Positions 11,101 through 19,572 are shown, counted from the stretch's first letter. The stretch is DNA of 64,000 nucleotides from Candidatus Izimoplasma sp. HR2 (GCA_000753575.1 JRFF01000007.1:1-64000), one strand, 5' to 3'. The notes: generated by a model from the letters alone, not told the origin. Numbers and translations are program-made.

Positions 11101-11164
11101 TAATTTTAATGTTAGAACCATTCATTGAATAATTTGTTTCAACAAATAAATTTGTAAAATTCAT
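8144..11164 (-). CDS. dnaE: DNA polymerase III subunit alpha, DnaE type
   Basis: 1,006 residues, the polymerase subunit of the replicase or, where PolC exists, the primer-extending polymerase. Catalytic aspartates are visible in LPDIDMDLPDD and in LLKIDFLGLRNLTS. The C-terminus has an OB-fold (starting near VRVVGMISNVKS) and no PolC-style 3'-5' exonuclease. The N-terminal PHP domain is recognisable, but the usual HxH metal motif reads VETN, so PHP proofreading is probably lost. AAGGTGGTGAT precedes the ATG, and a TATAAT at 11185-11190 gives a likely promoter with a weak -35. It heads the unit with pfkA and pyk. Confidence 0.96.
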   Translation of the reverse strand: MNFTNLFVETNYSMNGSNIKIKDIIQKAVEFEYKSIAITDKYMYGAVKFYKECLKNNIKPLIGLSINSIGILPERSNNFLLYAKNNMGYQNIIKLASLSSLNETVTISDLIKHNEGIIFVLNTDKSEILTYFTNNQTHEYEEVLSSFFTLSDDLYFGLSNNNELNGLLYRKYKCVALDFVHYMDEEDYVVSNILKKIFNINTNDLFSNNKGNHLKTKEEISLKFKDYPKAIKNTNVISDMCDVKIDFSKTHLPSFDVKQDVSSKEYLSALVYKGLDKRLRGQKVNKKVYIDRLKYELSVINNMGYNDYFLIVWDFVKYAKSKKYLVGPGRGSAAASLVSYCLGITSVDSIKYDLVFERFLNPERITLPDIDMDLPDDKRDDVITYVRDFYGINKVASICTFGTFLAKSALRDTARVIEVEGMLLNQILKHVDKYSSIKEAIFNSTDLNNIMDKDEKALELLTIASNIEGLHKHVSTHAAGIIITSNDLTDHTPVQRGLLDMMQTQYEAKDLEELGLLKIDFLGLRNLTSINKIVNLINKNENTNIDIYKTPMDDKLTFELLKRVETTGIFQLESPGMRSLIGQMQISNFEDIVTVLALFRPGPMENIPSYIKRRFRKEKVTYPHKVLEDILKSTNGIIIYQEQIIKIASVFAGYSLGEADVLRRAVSKKQESVLKKERANFVKKSIENGHTKEVSNQIYDYFVKFANYGFNRAHSVAYGMVSYWMSYLKANYPKYFISVLLSSVVGSESQTRNYIYESNKLGVKILPPSVNYSSSYYLPEKRNLRFPLLGVKNLGINAVTRLLDERENGEFKSYFDFVSRVNSFLNKRVIESLISASALDEFKLSKRTMIEKLDEVISFSEYGSFISKEEFILENLEEYPFSILEENEKKVLGFNLVINPLNEHDDYIKKHNLLKPSTIEKTHIGKSVRVVGMISNVKSIKTKKGDNMAFITIQDEYLKIEGVLFPTTYNQYIDQLEQSKVYLFMVKVEERNKNFQLVIQKVHKLE

Positions 11165-11206
11165 ACTATCACCACCTTGTTAAAATTATACCAAATTTTA
11201 GTCATA

Positions 11207-11245
11207 AAAGAAAAAGAAAAGTAATAAATTACTTTTTCTTTAATA
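11207..11245 (-). terminator. Terminator of the surface-protein gene
   Basis: An AT-rich hairpin with core AAAAGTAAT/ATTACTTTT and a T-rich downstream tract on the minus strand. Its first arm is also the last codons (Lys-Lys-Lys) of the surface-protein gene. Confidence 0.6.
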
Positions 11246-12500
11246 TTATTCCACCACTTACTAAAACAACTACTAAAACTAAGATATCAACCCTTTGAAC
11301 AAAGTCTATAAACCTTGTCTCTTCTTCGATTTTTTCAATTGAGAAGAAGTATGTTTCTAAATAGTTATTTTCTCCATTTATCTTTAAAATATATTCTCCA
11401 TCTTCACTAACTTCATAAGGAGATTCTATATATTGATTATTTAAATAACCTTCTCCGTTAAAGGTTAAAACAACAGGATCAGTATAACTATTATTATTAA
11501 TAATACCTTCTAGATTACTTGTAATAGTAAACGACAACTCAGTAGTGTAGTTATTTGCACCAGTTACAATAAGATCGTAATTACCAGGACTTGTAATTTC
11601 TGTATCAGATATAAACAAATCATTATTAAGAATAATGTTTCCACTATTTATACGTGGAGTAACACTTACTTCATATATAACATCATCTTCTACACCTGTA
11701 ATTATTGGTTCAACAGTAAAGTTATATATTTTATCATTATAAATAAAAATATATTCACCAGGATAATTTATAGATAACCCATTTTCTACATACTCATTAT
11801 TTAAAGTTGCTCCATTTATAAATTCTATTTCTACTTCACCAATATATACTTCCCCCTCAGTAAGATCAATCTCTTCATCATCATTTAGTGTAGTTAAATC
11901 ACTTCTTATTCCAAAATCATAATTTGGACTGCTAGTATATCCAACTAAAATATATTTTTCATTATAACTAAGTCTTCGTATCTGTGAACCTAATTCAATT
12001 GAATCAACATAATTAAAATTAAGATCATATGAAGAAAAATGACTTGCTTCAAATAAATAAGAATAATCAAGGTCTATTGTTTGTTCAATATATGTAATAA
12101 AGATATTATCAATATAAAATATACTCTTAACAATTTCCATACTTCCATAATCTCTTAAATCCTTTTTAATTATATTTCCTGCAGTATCAAACACTATAAA
12201 AAATGCATCATACTCAGTATCTGTATCCAATGTGAATCCATATCCATATAGTATGTAGTAGTCTTCAATTATAGTTACTCCACTTATATAGTAGTATTTC
12301 TCATAATCAATTACTGTTGCAACAAAGGGATTTACCCCAGTTTTCTCAACAGTAAATCCTGATGATCTATCCTGTTTAAAATTAGTAACAATTATTTCAT
12401 AATCATCAATTTCAAATACTTTACCTTGTGTGTGTACTCCGTTAGTCAAATTGAATATAGCTATAACAGCTAACATAAATAAAAAGACAGTTTTTTTCAT
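11229..12500 (-). CDS. Secreted, membrane-anchored surface protein of unknown function
   Basis: 423 residues. The N-terminus is a signal peptide (KK, then a hydrophobic stretch to about residue 20). The C-terminus has one membrane helix followed by KKK, so the protein should be anchored with most of it outside. The region near residues 210-400 looks like about three Ig-like or Big-type beta repeats of some 70-80 residues (recurring phrases such as PGEYIFIYND, PGNYDLIVTG, DGEYILKING). There is no LPxTG motif. AAAAGGAGG precedes the ATG. A 14-bp inverted repeat pairs the upstream leader with codons 2-7 and places the ribosome binding site in the loop. It may be read through from ackA 65 bases upstream. 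Confidence 0.7.
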   Translation of the reverse strand: MKKTVFLFMLAVIAIFNLTNGVHTQGKVFEIDDYEIIVTNFKQDRSSGFTVEKTGVNPFVATVIDYEKYYYISGVTIIEDYYILYGYGFTLDTDTEYDAFFIVFDTAGNIIKKDLRDYGSMEIVKSIFYIDNIFITYIEQTIDLDYSYLFEASHFSSYDLNFNYVDSIELGSQIRRLSYNEKYILVGYTSSPNYDFGIRSDLTTLNDDEEIDLTEGEVYIGEVEIEFINGATLNNEYVENGLSINYPGEYIFIYNDKIYNFTVEPIITGVEDDVIYEVSVTPRINSGNIILNNDLFISDTEITSPGNYDLIVTGANNYTTELSFTITSNLEGIINNNSYTDPVVLTFNGEGYLNNQYIESPYEVSEDGEYILKINGENNYLETYFFSIEKIEEETRFIDFVQRVDILVLVVVLVSGGIILKKK

Positions 12501-12548
12501 ATTATTCCTCCTTTTTATAGGTATAATACTTTTTAAAACTGTCTTTTT
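12481..12548 (-). promoter_or_regulatory. Inverted repeat enclosing the RBS and start codon of the surface-protein gene
   Basis: Arms AAAAAGACAGTTTT (12481-12494) and AAAACTGTCTTTTT (12535-12548) are perfectly complementary, with a 40-base loop containing the AAGGAGG and the ATG. In RNA the leader can pair with the first codons. The second arm ends in a T run on the minus strand, so it could also end ackA transcripts. Confidence 0.6.
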
Positions 12549-12565
12549 CTCATTTAAATATTAAA

Positions 12566-13747
12566 TTATATTAATCTTAATGTATCTCTTGCAATCATTA
12601 CCTCTTCATTAGTTGGAATTGATAAAACAGTAATTTTAGATTCTTTAGTTGAAATAACTGTTTCTTTTCCCTTAATCTCATTAGCTTCTTCATCAAGTAT
12701 TACACCTAATATTTTAATCTTATCAGCAACTAATGTTCTTGTTTCACTTGCGTTTTCCCCTATTCCAGCAGTGAAACAAATAGCATCACAACCTTCTAAA
12801 GTTAAATAGTAAGCACCAATATAATCAGCAATCATTTTTGCTTGTTTCTCAACAGCTAAAATACTTCTCTTATCACCTTTAGCAACAGCTTCCCATAAGT
12901 CTCTTGAATCACTTGAAAATCCGCTTAATCCTAAATATCCTGATCTTTTATTTAAATCATCAATTACTTGATCTAATGTTTCATTTTCTTTTTGAGAAAT
13001 ATACTGAACTATAGCTGGATCAATATCACCACTTCTAGTTCCCATAGCTATTCCTGATAAAGGAGTGAACCCCATAGAAGTATCAATACTCTTTCCACCT
13101 TTAACAGCACATAAACTAGCTCCATTACCAATATGACATACTATCACTTTAGTATCTTCAACTTTTTTACCAAGCATATCAGCAGCTCTTAAACTAACAT
13201 ATTTATGACTAGTACCATGGAATCCATATTTTCTAACTCCATACTTTGTATACCATTCATAAGGAACACTATACATAAACTCTGTTTGTCCCATAGTTTG
13301 ATGGAATGCAGTATCAAATACAGCTACACCTTTAGCTTTTGGTAATGCTTTACTAAAAGCATGTATTCCAGTTAAATTAGCTGGGTTATGTAAAGGTGCA
13401 AGTTCACTTACACTTTCAATTTTCTTAATAACATCATCATTAATTATAATAGAATCTTTAAATAATTCAGCTCCATGAACTACTCTATGTCCTACTCCGG
13501 CTATTTCATCTAATGAATTAATAACCTTTGTATCTACAATCTTTTTAAGTAATAACTCAACAGCTACACCATGATTTGGAATAGAGAGCGTTTGTTTATC
13601 TTTAATATCTGAATATTTAATAGTAAAAATAGAATCTTTAAATCCAATTCTTTCTATAATACCACTAAGTATTAATGCTTCACTTGGCATTTCTAATAAT
13701 TGGAACTTTAATGAAGAACTTCCAGCATTTATAGCCATTATTTTCAT
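12566..13747 (-). CDS. ackA: Acetate kinase
   Basis: 393 residues, the standard length. It makes ATP from acetyl phosphate during fermentation, or the reverse. Motifs: MAINAGSSSLKFQL at the start, GHRVVHGAE, AVFDTAFHQTM, KYGFHGTSHKYV, ICHIGNGASLCA with the active-site region, TRSGDIDP, and CFTAGIGENA. The start ATG at 13747 has GAGGA 8 bases upstream, inside the end of the methyltransferase gene, with only one base between genes. No pta gene is in this window. Confidence 0.97.
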   Translation of the reverse strand: MKIMAINAGSSSLKFQLLEMPSEALILSGIIERIGFKDSIFTIKYSDIKDKQTLSIPNHGVAVELLLKKIVDTKVINSLDEIAGVGHRVVHGAELFKDSIIINDDVIKKIESVSELAPLHNPANLTGIHAFSKALPKAKGVAVFDTAFHQTMGQTEFMYSVPYEWYTKYGVRKYGFHGTSHKYVSLRAADMLGKKVEDTKVIVCHIGNGASLCAVKGGKSIDTSMGFTPLSGIAMGTRSGDIDPAIVQYISQKENETLDQVIDDLNKRSGYLGLSGFSSDSRDLWEAVAKGDKRSILAVEKQAKMIADYIGAYYLTLEGCDAICFTAGIGENASETRTLVADKIKILGVILDEEANEIKGKETVISTKESKITVLSIPTNEEVMIARDTLRLI

Positions 13748-13748
13748 A

Positions 13749-14681
13749 TTATTCTTCCTCTCTACTTTTAAAATATTCATCTATTTTAATGATTGAATTA
13801 TTAATTCCGTCTGTATCATTAAAACTAGGTAAATCTACTAATAAGAATTTCTTTGGTGGCACTTCATTTTCTTTCTTCTTACGAATTAATAAAATACTCT
13901 TAGGATTATTCTTAAATAATGTTTCACTTAATTTAATCAATCCAAACATGTAAGCTTTCTTATTAATTTCTTCTTGGAATATTTTAATATCCTTTTTCTC
14001 AAAGAAATCATTCTCAATTAAAGTGATAAAATACCCACCAATTGCTAGACTATCCAAATGATGATTAATCGCTTTATAAGGGAAATAATCAGCGTCTTCT
14101 ACAATTGGTAAATCAGTTAATATTAAATCAAATCCTTGATCGTAATAACTTAAAGTATCTTGATAGAAAATCTCATTTTTATACTCAAGTAAATCAGCAA
14201 CATTTCTAACTAAATTACAAATTAATAAATCGTTATCAACACCGTATATCTTTGCGTTTTTCTTCATATGATTTAATGCAGCAAATACTAAATTACCACT
14301 ACCAATCATAGGATCTAACACATTTTCTAATTTTTGATTCTTATATAGTTTCTCAATTATATAACCAATAAATATACCAATAGTGTCAGGAGTAATTAAT
14401 GAGTTTGACATATATGCATGTTTATATCCTTTAAGAAGTCCAAGCTGAACTCCTTTACGAACTTCTTCTCTTAAAAATTCGATACTAGAAATTTTAGATT
14501 TAGCATCTTTTAAAATTTCAATATCTTCTTTGCTATACTCTTCTTTAAAGTTATCATCTAACAATAAATTAAAAGCTTCATTCATACCTTCTAAGTACGT
14601 TTTTTGATAGTTTTGGTAAAGTAAGTTTGCAACTTCATCAAAGTAATCATAAAACTTTTCTACATTTAGTTTATTTATCAT
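13749..14681 (-). CDS. Class I SAM-dependent methyltransferase, YtxK-like
   Basis: 310 residues. The N-terminal ~100 residues are helical. A Rossmann methyltransferase core follows, with the SAM-binding segment VLDPMIGSGNLVFAAL and an acidic loop IYGVDNDLL. The usual N6-adenine NPPY/F motif reads TDLPIV, so base methylation activity is doubtful. Placement directly before ackA matches ytxK-ackA in Bacillus, which supports the assignment. GTGGTGATAAT precedes the ATG. The target is unknown. Confidence 0.85.
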   Translation of the reverse strand: MINKLNVEKFYDYFDEVANLLYQNYQKTYLEGMNEAFNLLLDDNFKEEYSKEDIEILKDAKSKISSIEFLREEVRKGVQLGLLKGYKHAYMSNSLITPDTIGIFIGYIIEKLYKNQKLENVLDPMIGSGNLVFAALNHMKKNAKIYGVDNDLLICNLVRNVADLLEYKNEIFYQDTLSYYDQGFDLILTDLPIVEDADYFPYKAINHHLDSLAIGGYFITLIENDFFEKKDIKIFQEEINKKAYMFGLIKLSETLFKNNPKSILLIRKKKENEVPPKKFLLVDLPSFNDTDGINNSIIKIDEYFKSREEE

Positions 14682-14743
14682 ATTATCACCACAAAATCAT
14701 TATAAAGCAACCTACCCTTTTTGTCTATTAAAAGCCACATTTC

Positions 14744-14772
14744 TTGAAGAAAGATATAGTTTTTGATACAAT
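14744..14772 (+). promoter_or_regulatory. Promoter of yidD-bcp
   Basis: -35 TTGAAG (14744-14749), 17-base spacer, -10 TACAAT (14767-14772), 21 bases before the yidD ATG. Confidence 0.75.
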
Positions 14773-14793
14773 CTAAATGAGGAGGTGTCTCCA

Positions 14794-15045
14794 ATGAATA
14801 AACTTATAGTAAAACTTATAAATTTGTATAAGATAAAAACACAAAATAGTAACCCTACATGTCGATATCATCCTACATGTAGTACATATTCAATGAATGC
14901 ATTTAAAAAGCATAATTTCTTTTATGCTTCACTTTTAAGTTTCTGGAGAATCCTTAGATGTAATCCGTTCTCTAAAGGTGGATACGATCCAGTTCCAAAA
15001 ACAAGAAAAGAGAGGAAACACGATCATGAACATGAAATATCTTGA
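14794..15045 (+). CDS. yidD: Membrane protein insertion efficiency factor YidD
   Basis: 83 residues. The family signature [11 protein letters not shown] is present, with [12 protein letters not shown] near the end. YidD is a small peripheral inner-membrane protein that helps YidC/Sec insertion. AGGAGG lies just upstream of the ATG at 14794; the GTG three codons earlier belongs to that site. The gene ends in TGA, direct evidence that UGA is a stop here. It overlaps bcp by 20 bases. Its usual neighbours rnpA and yidC are not here. Confidence 0.93.
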   Translation: MNKLIVKLINLYKIKTQNSNPTCRYHPTCSTYSMNAFKKHNFFYASLLSFWRILRCNPFSKGGYDPVPKTRKERKHDHEHEIS

Positions 15046-15469
15046 TATTAAATTAGAAGCAAGTGATGATTCAACATATTCATTAAGAGATTTTTTAGGG
15101 TCTAAAGTAGTCCTTTATTTCTATCCTAAAGATAATACTTCAGGTTGTACAGTCGAGGCAAAAGACTTTACTAGTTTACAATCACAGTACTTAGAAAAAG
15201 GATATAAAATAATTGGAGTAAGTAGAGACTCAGTTAAATCACATAAAAACTTTATTACAAAACAAGAACTAAACTTACTATTACTTAGTGATATAAATGA
15301 AGAAATGGTAAAAGCGTTTGACGTATTAAAAGAAAAAAGCATGTATGGAAGAACATACATGGGTATAGTTAGAAGTACTTTTGTATTAGATGAAGAAGGT
15401 AAAATTATTAAAGAAGTCCGTAAAGTTAAAGTTAAAGAACATGCACAGATATTATTAAACGAATTATAA
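15026..15469 (+). CDS. bcp: Thioredoxin-dependent peroxiredoxin, Bcp/PrxQ type
   Basis: 147 residues. It reduces hydroperoxides with a peroxidatic Cys in [16 protein letters not shown] (the P-x3-T-x2-C pattern). The resolving Cys found five residues later in many Bcp proteins is replaced by Lys and no other Cys is obvious, so it probably works as a 1-Cys enzyme reduced by an outside thiol. GAGAGG is 9 bases before ATG 15026; a second ATG at 15032 is possible. The gene is translated from the yidD transcript. Confidence 0.93.
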   Translation: MNMKYLDIKLEASDDSTYSLRDFLGSKVVLYFYPKDNTSGCTVEAKDFTSLQSQYLEKGYKIIGVSRDSVKSHKNFITKQELNLLLLSDINEEMVKAFDVLKEKSMYGRTYMGIVRSTFVLDEEGKIIKEVRKVKVKEHAQILLNEL

Positions 15470-15498
15470 AAAAATCAGTTCAATTGAACTGATTTTTA
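15469..15498. terminator. Bidirectional terminator between bcp and the antiporter gene
   Basis: A perfect palindrome centred on AATT, arms AAATCAGTTC/GAACTGATTT, with A and T runs on both sides, between two convergent genes. Confidence 0.9.
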
Positions 15499-15500
15499 TT

Positions 15501-16829
15501 TTATCTACTTTCTGTAACTCTTGATTCTCCTGATTTACCTAAAGCATATTTAACTCCAATAGGTCCAATAAATGCGTAGAATAATGTAGCTATTAAGATT
15601 ACGATAAGAATAGTTACACCTTCACTTGGGAAGTCGGTTCTAGCTTGGTATGCCATACCAAGTGCAACTCCTGCTTGAGGTAGTAAACTTACTCCTAAGT
15701 ACTTTCTAATTACAGGTACAGACTTCATTACTCTAGCTCCTAAGTAAGATCCAAAGATTTTACCAAAGATTCTTAATCCAATATATCCTGAAGTAACAAC
15801 AATCATTGCACCGTAAGCTATATCAGTTTGTCCTAAGAAGGCGATTACTAATTCAGCTCCAGCAATTGTGAAGAATGCGATTAAGATTGGTGGTATAAAT
15901 TTATCAACAGCAAGTTCTGTATCATGTGCGTTTACTCTAGTAATAATATTAGTAACTGTAACACCAAGTACCATCGGTGTTAAGATTGGTGATAAGTGAA
16001 CTGAAATATCTCCAAAGTGAATTCCTAATTTAGCTACTGCAACTGTTAAGAATACTCCAAATACACTAGCTACTAAGAATACTTCATATTTATCATCACT
16101 TTTTTTATCAGATTTTTTAATAATCATAGCTACTATTACCCCAAAGACAATACCAACTAGTAGTGAAAATACTAATTCAAAGAAAGGGTCTGCGATTGTT
16201 TCAAAAAAGCTTAATTGCACTCCTTTTTCTAATGCCTTAGCGACTGATAATAATACACCAAATATAATAATACCAACAGCATCATCTAATCCAACAAGCG
16301 GAATCAATGTATCTGTAAGTGGCCCTTTAGTTTTCATTTTTTTAGTAAGTAACATTATTGAAGCAGGTTCAGTAGCTGTTGCGATAGCACCAAATATTAG
16401 TGCAACTGGAAGTGAAACTCCTAAAAGTAATAATCCAATTGATACTACTGCAGTCGTTAACGCTGCTTGAGCAATTGTAATTACAATTATTTCAGCACCT
16501 GTATGTCTTAATTTGCTAAATACTAACTCTCTACCAATACCATAAGCTATAAATCCAAGAGCAACTGAAGAAATTACTTCTAAGTTGATCATTAAGTCTT
16601 CAAAATTAAGTGCAACTAATATTCCCCCTAATAATAAACCGGCTAAAATATAACCAGTTATGTAAGGTATTCTAACTTTCTCAACTATTTTTCCCATAAA
16701 GAGTCCGAGTAAAACAATAGCACCTAGCACTATTAAACTTTCATAAGTTACTACTCCATCTCCTGATAACATTAAAATATTCACATTTACATCTTCTTTC
16801 ATATTTATATATACTAAATCACTGCACAT
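15501..16829 (-). CDS. CPA2-family cation/proton antiporter (copy 1)
   Basis: 442 residues with 12-13 hydrophobic helices and almost no soluble part. Segments such as IPYITGYILAGLLLGG, IFGAIATATEPASIML and LIPLVGLDDAVGIIIFG match sodium/hydrogen exchangers of the KefB/NhaS class; the Asp pair in LDDAVG is the expected ion-binding region. No RCK/TrkA domain is attached. The start at 16829 is chosen because AGGAG lies 8 bases before it. It is paralogous to the gene just upstream and separated from it by a terminator. The ion (Na+ or K+) cannot be told. Confidence 0.88.
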   Translation of the reverse strand: MCSDLVYINMKEDVNVNILMLSGDGVVTYESLIVLGAIVLLGLFMGKIVEKVRIPYITGYILAGLLLGGILVALNFEDLMINLEVISSVALGFIAYGIGRELVFSKLRHTGAEIIVITIAQAALTTAVVSIGLLLLGVSLPVALIFGAIATATEPASIMLLTKKMKTKGPLTDTLIPLVGLDDAVGIIIFGVLLSVAKALEKGVQLSFFETIADPFFELVFSLLVGIVFGVIVAMIIKKSDKKSDDKYEVFLVASVFGVFLTVAVAKLGIHFGDISVHLSPILTPMVLGVTVTNIITRVNAHDTELAVDKFIPPILIAFFTIAGAELVIAFLGQTDIAYGAMIVVTSGYIGLRIFGKIFGSYLGARVMKSVPVIRKYLGVSLLPQAGVALGMAYQARTDFPSEGVTILIVILIATLFYAFIGPIGVKYALGKSGESRVTESR

Positions 16830-16867
16830 AATTCTACTCCTATGTTTTACATAATGCAAGTAAAAAA

Positions 16868-16896
16868 AGAAAAAAGGTTTCAAAAAGAAACCTTTT
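16868..16896 (-). terminator. Terminator between the two antiporter genes
   Basis: Stem AAAAGGTTTC/GAAACCTTTT with a 5-base loop and a T run on the minus strand, directly after the second antiporter gene. Confidence 0.9.
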
Positions 16897-16905
16897 ATAA
16901 TAATT

Positions 16906-18240
16906 CTAATTACTCCAACCAGTTTTAGCTCCATCAATTTCTCCAGCTCTTGAAAGTGCACTCTTAACTACTACTAGTCCGAGTACCTCATAAATAACTG
17001 TCGCAGCTAATACGATTGTCATGATATTTGTACCTATCATTTCAAATCCAACAAGCTCTTTAAATCGTAACTCTGTGGTTAATGCCATATCTATTGCAAC
17101 CCCAGCCTGTGGGATTAAAGTATATCCTAAATACTTTGTAACAGTAGGTGGAGCGTGGGATATTTTTGCCCCTGTATAAGCCCCAAGTATTTTCCCAAAT
17201 ACTCTAAACATAATATAGATTAAACCAACTATTCCAACTGTTATTAATGCAGATAAATCTAGTTCAGCTCCAGCAAGAGTGAAAAATCCAAGCAAGATTG
17301 GAGCACTAAATAAATCTGTATTTTTTGTTAATCTTTTCTCAAATGCATCATCTATTTGATTAGTTAATACTACTCCAATAGTCATTGGAAGTAATATTGC
17401 AGATAAATAGATTGCTTGGTGAAGACCAAAAAAGTTCATTATAATTGGTACTTGTCCAATACCAATCCCAGCAAAGATAATTCCTAAAGTCATCATTAAC
17501 AGCATTGAATCTGATTCTCTATTAAACTTCTTAACGATAAATGATAATATATATCCTAGAATCAATCCTATTAAAATGGATATTATTATTTCTAATAGCG
17601 GATCTATTATCATTGCAGCAGCACTTACAGTACCACTAATACCAAGTAATGTAGTCCCAAGAGATAACATCATAGCAAACAACATAATTCCAATTGCATC
17701 ATCAAGTGCTACAAGTGGAAGTAATACATCTGTAACAGGTCCTTTTGTTCTAAAGTTTTTAACTACAGCAACGATAGGACCTGGTGCAGTTGCAGTCGCT
17801 ATTGCACCTAAGATTAAAGCATATGTCCAAATATATTCTCCATCAGTAACTGTTAAATACGAACCAACTGCTAATATAACAAATATAGCAGTCATAAATG
17901 CTTGTGTTAATGTAATGATTGTAACTTGTTTTCCTGTTTTCTTAAGTTTTCTAAATTTTAATTCAAGTCCAATTGTATATCCAATAAACCCAATCGCAAC
18001 TTGTCTAATAAGTGTGAATTTTTCTACCATATCATGTGATAAAACTCCTAATACACTTGGCCCAATTAAGATTCCTATTAAGATATAACCTGTAACTTTA
18101 GGAAATCTAATTTGTTCCATTAATTTACCACCAATAAGTGCTAAAACAATTAAAGCTGCAATTCCAAAAACAACATTTGAATGAAGGTTTTCAATCCAGG
18201 ATAAGTCGTTAGCTACCCCAGAGCTTAGTAAATTAATCAT
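16906..18240 (-). CDS. CPA2-family cation/proton antiporter (copy 2)
   Basis: 444 residues, the same fold and motifs as its neighbour: FPKVTGYILIGILIGPSVLG, GAIATATAPGPIVA, LPLVALDDAIGIMLFA. The two copies differ throughout, so this is an old duplication. The ATG shares a TAATG junction with the stop of the GGDEF-EAL gene, so its translation is probably coupled to that protein. AGAGGG lies 8 bases upstream, inside the GGDEF-EAL gene. Confidence 0.88.
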   Translation of the reverse strand: MINLLSSGVANDLSWIENLHSNVVFGIAALIVLALIGGKLMEQIRFPKVTGYILIGILIGPSVLGVLSHDMVEKFTLIRQVAIGFIGYTIGLELKFRKLKKTGKQVTIITLTQAFMTAIFVILAVGSYLTVTDGEYIWTYALILGAIATATAPGPIVAVVKNFRTKGPVTDVLLPLVALDDAIGIMLFAMMLSLGTTLLGISGTVSAAAMIIDPLLEIIISILIGLILGYILSFIVKKFNRESDSMLLMMTLGIIFAGIGIGQVPIIMNFFGLHQAIYLSAILLPMTIGVVLTNQIDDAFEKRLTKNTDLFSAPILLGFFTLAGAELDLSALITVGIVGLIYIMFRVFGKILGAYTGAKISHAPPTVTKYLGYTLIPQAGVAIDMALTTELRFKELVGFEMIGTNIMTIVLAATVIYEVLGLVVVKSALSRAGEIDGAKTGWSN

Positions 18241-19547
18241 TAATTAAACCCTCTTTTTTTCTTATTATTTTTTAAGTACTCTATGAATTCATCTTTAACT
18301 AGGGCTCTTGAGTATAACTTCCCAGATCCAATATGTATATCTAGTTCCTTAATTAATTTTAAATTCTGAATACTATTAATTCCTGTTGATACAACAACAA
18401 GATCAAACTTTTTAGAAATATCTACAATAAACTTATAAATACTATGCATTTTTGTAAATTCTTTATCAGTATCCATTCTATGAAGTAAACATTCATCAAG
18501 TTTTAAGATATCTATATCTAGATTAGCTAAGAATCTTAATGAAGAATGTTTATTATTATATTCATCTATTGCTATTAGGAATCCTTTATTATGAAGTATA
18601 TTAATTTTTTCAACTGCTTCTTCATCTGTAATTATCTCTTCTCTCATTTCAATAATGATTTCAGAAGTAATAACATTATACTTATTTAAAGTTTTCATTA
18701 AGTGCTCACTAAATACTCTTTTCAAAGTATGACCTGAAAAGTTAATAGAAGCCTTAAATCTTGAGGACAATTTAATACTCTTATCTTTTTTTAACTCACT
18801 AAAAAACTTAACAGTTTCTTCAAACATATACATCTCAATTTCATAGATTAAGCCAGTAAATTCAGCTATTTCTAAGAAACTATCAGGTTTAATTTCTATT
18901 CCTCCTAAGTTCCATCTTGAAACAGTTTCAAACCCAACTATGACACCACTAAAAGTATCAACAAATGGTTGAAATTTCGGAAAGAAGTCTTTCTCTTTAA
19001 CTGAATTAAAAATTTCTAATTCAACTTGTTTTTTCTCTAAGTACCTTCTCTTTAATTCGTCATCTGCATAAATTAAATTATTTCTATTATCTTTTTTAGC
19101 TTGATCAATTGAAAATCTCATCATTTTCATAATTGTTACAAATTTTAAACCTGAAAAATCATCATAATCTAAAACACAAATACTCGCATTTATTAAGTAT
19201 TGAACTTTATGATGTTTAATTGGTTGTCTTAAAATTCTTGCTAATTCAGTTGGTTCACACATAAAGTGACTTTCAGTAATCAATAAAAATTGATCTACTC
19301 CAACTCTGTACACTTCTGAATGTCCACAATATGCTACTAGCTTCTCTGATAAAATTACTAAAATATCTTCTACTGCATCAACACCAAATATAGCATTCAT
19401 TTTATTAAATTCATCAATATCGACAAAAATAAAATGAAGATTTTTTAAATCTTTTTTTCCATAAGCGTGTTTTAATCCAGATAAGTTACCTAGTCCTGTT
19501 AACTCGTCAATGTAAGCAACTCTCTCTATTCCATGAAATTCTTGCAA
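18240..19547 (-). CDS. GGDEF-EAL domain protein, catalytic motifs degenerate in both domains
   Basis: 435 residues; no signal peptide or membrane helix. A GGDEF-like domain (residues ~10-165, with DELTGLGNLSGL and FVDIDEFN) has GVDQF where GGDEF should be, so cyclase activity is unlikely. An EAL domain (~190-430) keeps the first Glu (GFETVSRW) and LKLDECLL, but DDFG reads DEYN, the AEGVE block reads STGIN and the usual QG near the end reads GSGK, so phosphodiesterase activity is also unlikely. It may bind c-di-GMP or act as a scaffold. Start is TTG at 19547 with AGGGGTGAT just upstream; no ATG fits. The stop overlaps the antiporter start. Confidence 0.85.
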   Translation of the reverse strand: MQEFHGIERVAYIDELTGLGNLSGLKHAYGKKDLKNLHFIFVDIDEFNKMNAIFGVDAVEDILVILSEKLVAYCGHSEVYRVGVDQFLLITESHFMCEPTELARILRQPIKHHKVQYLINASICVLDYDDFSGLKFVTIMKMMRFSIDQAKKDNRNNLIYADDELKRRYLEKKQVELEIFNSVKEKDFFPKFQPFVDTFSGVIVGFETVSRWNLGGIEIKPDSFLEIAEFTGLIYEIEMYMFEETVKFFSELKKDKSIKLSSRFKASINFSGHTLKRVFSEHLMKTLNKYNVITSEIIIEMREEIITDEEAVEKINILHNKGFLIAIDEYNNKHSSLRFLANLDIDILKLDECLLHRMDTDKEFTKMHSIYKFIVDISKKFDLVVVSTGINSIQNLKLIKELDIHIGSGKLYSRALVKDEFIEYLKNNKKKRGFN

Positions 19548-19572
19548 AGTATCACCCCTATTCGTCAAGAAA

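Noticed and set aside
12481-12548. Reading the 14-bp repeat as the end of an insertion element
   Set aside because: No transposase and no target duplication; the arms are only 40 bases apart and include coding bases.
13749-14681. Methyltransferase considered as part of a restriction-modification system
   Set aside because: No restriction or specificity gene is adjacent, the NPPY motif is altered, and the ytxK-ackA order explains it.
17576-18088. Plus-strand ORF of 170 codons opposite the second antiporter
   Set aside because: Antisense of membrane-helix codons; no signals.
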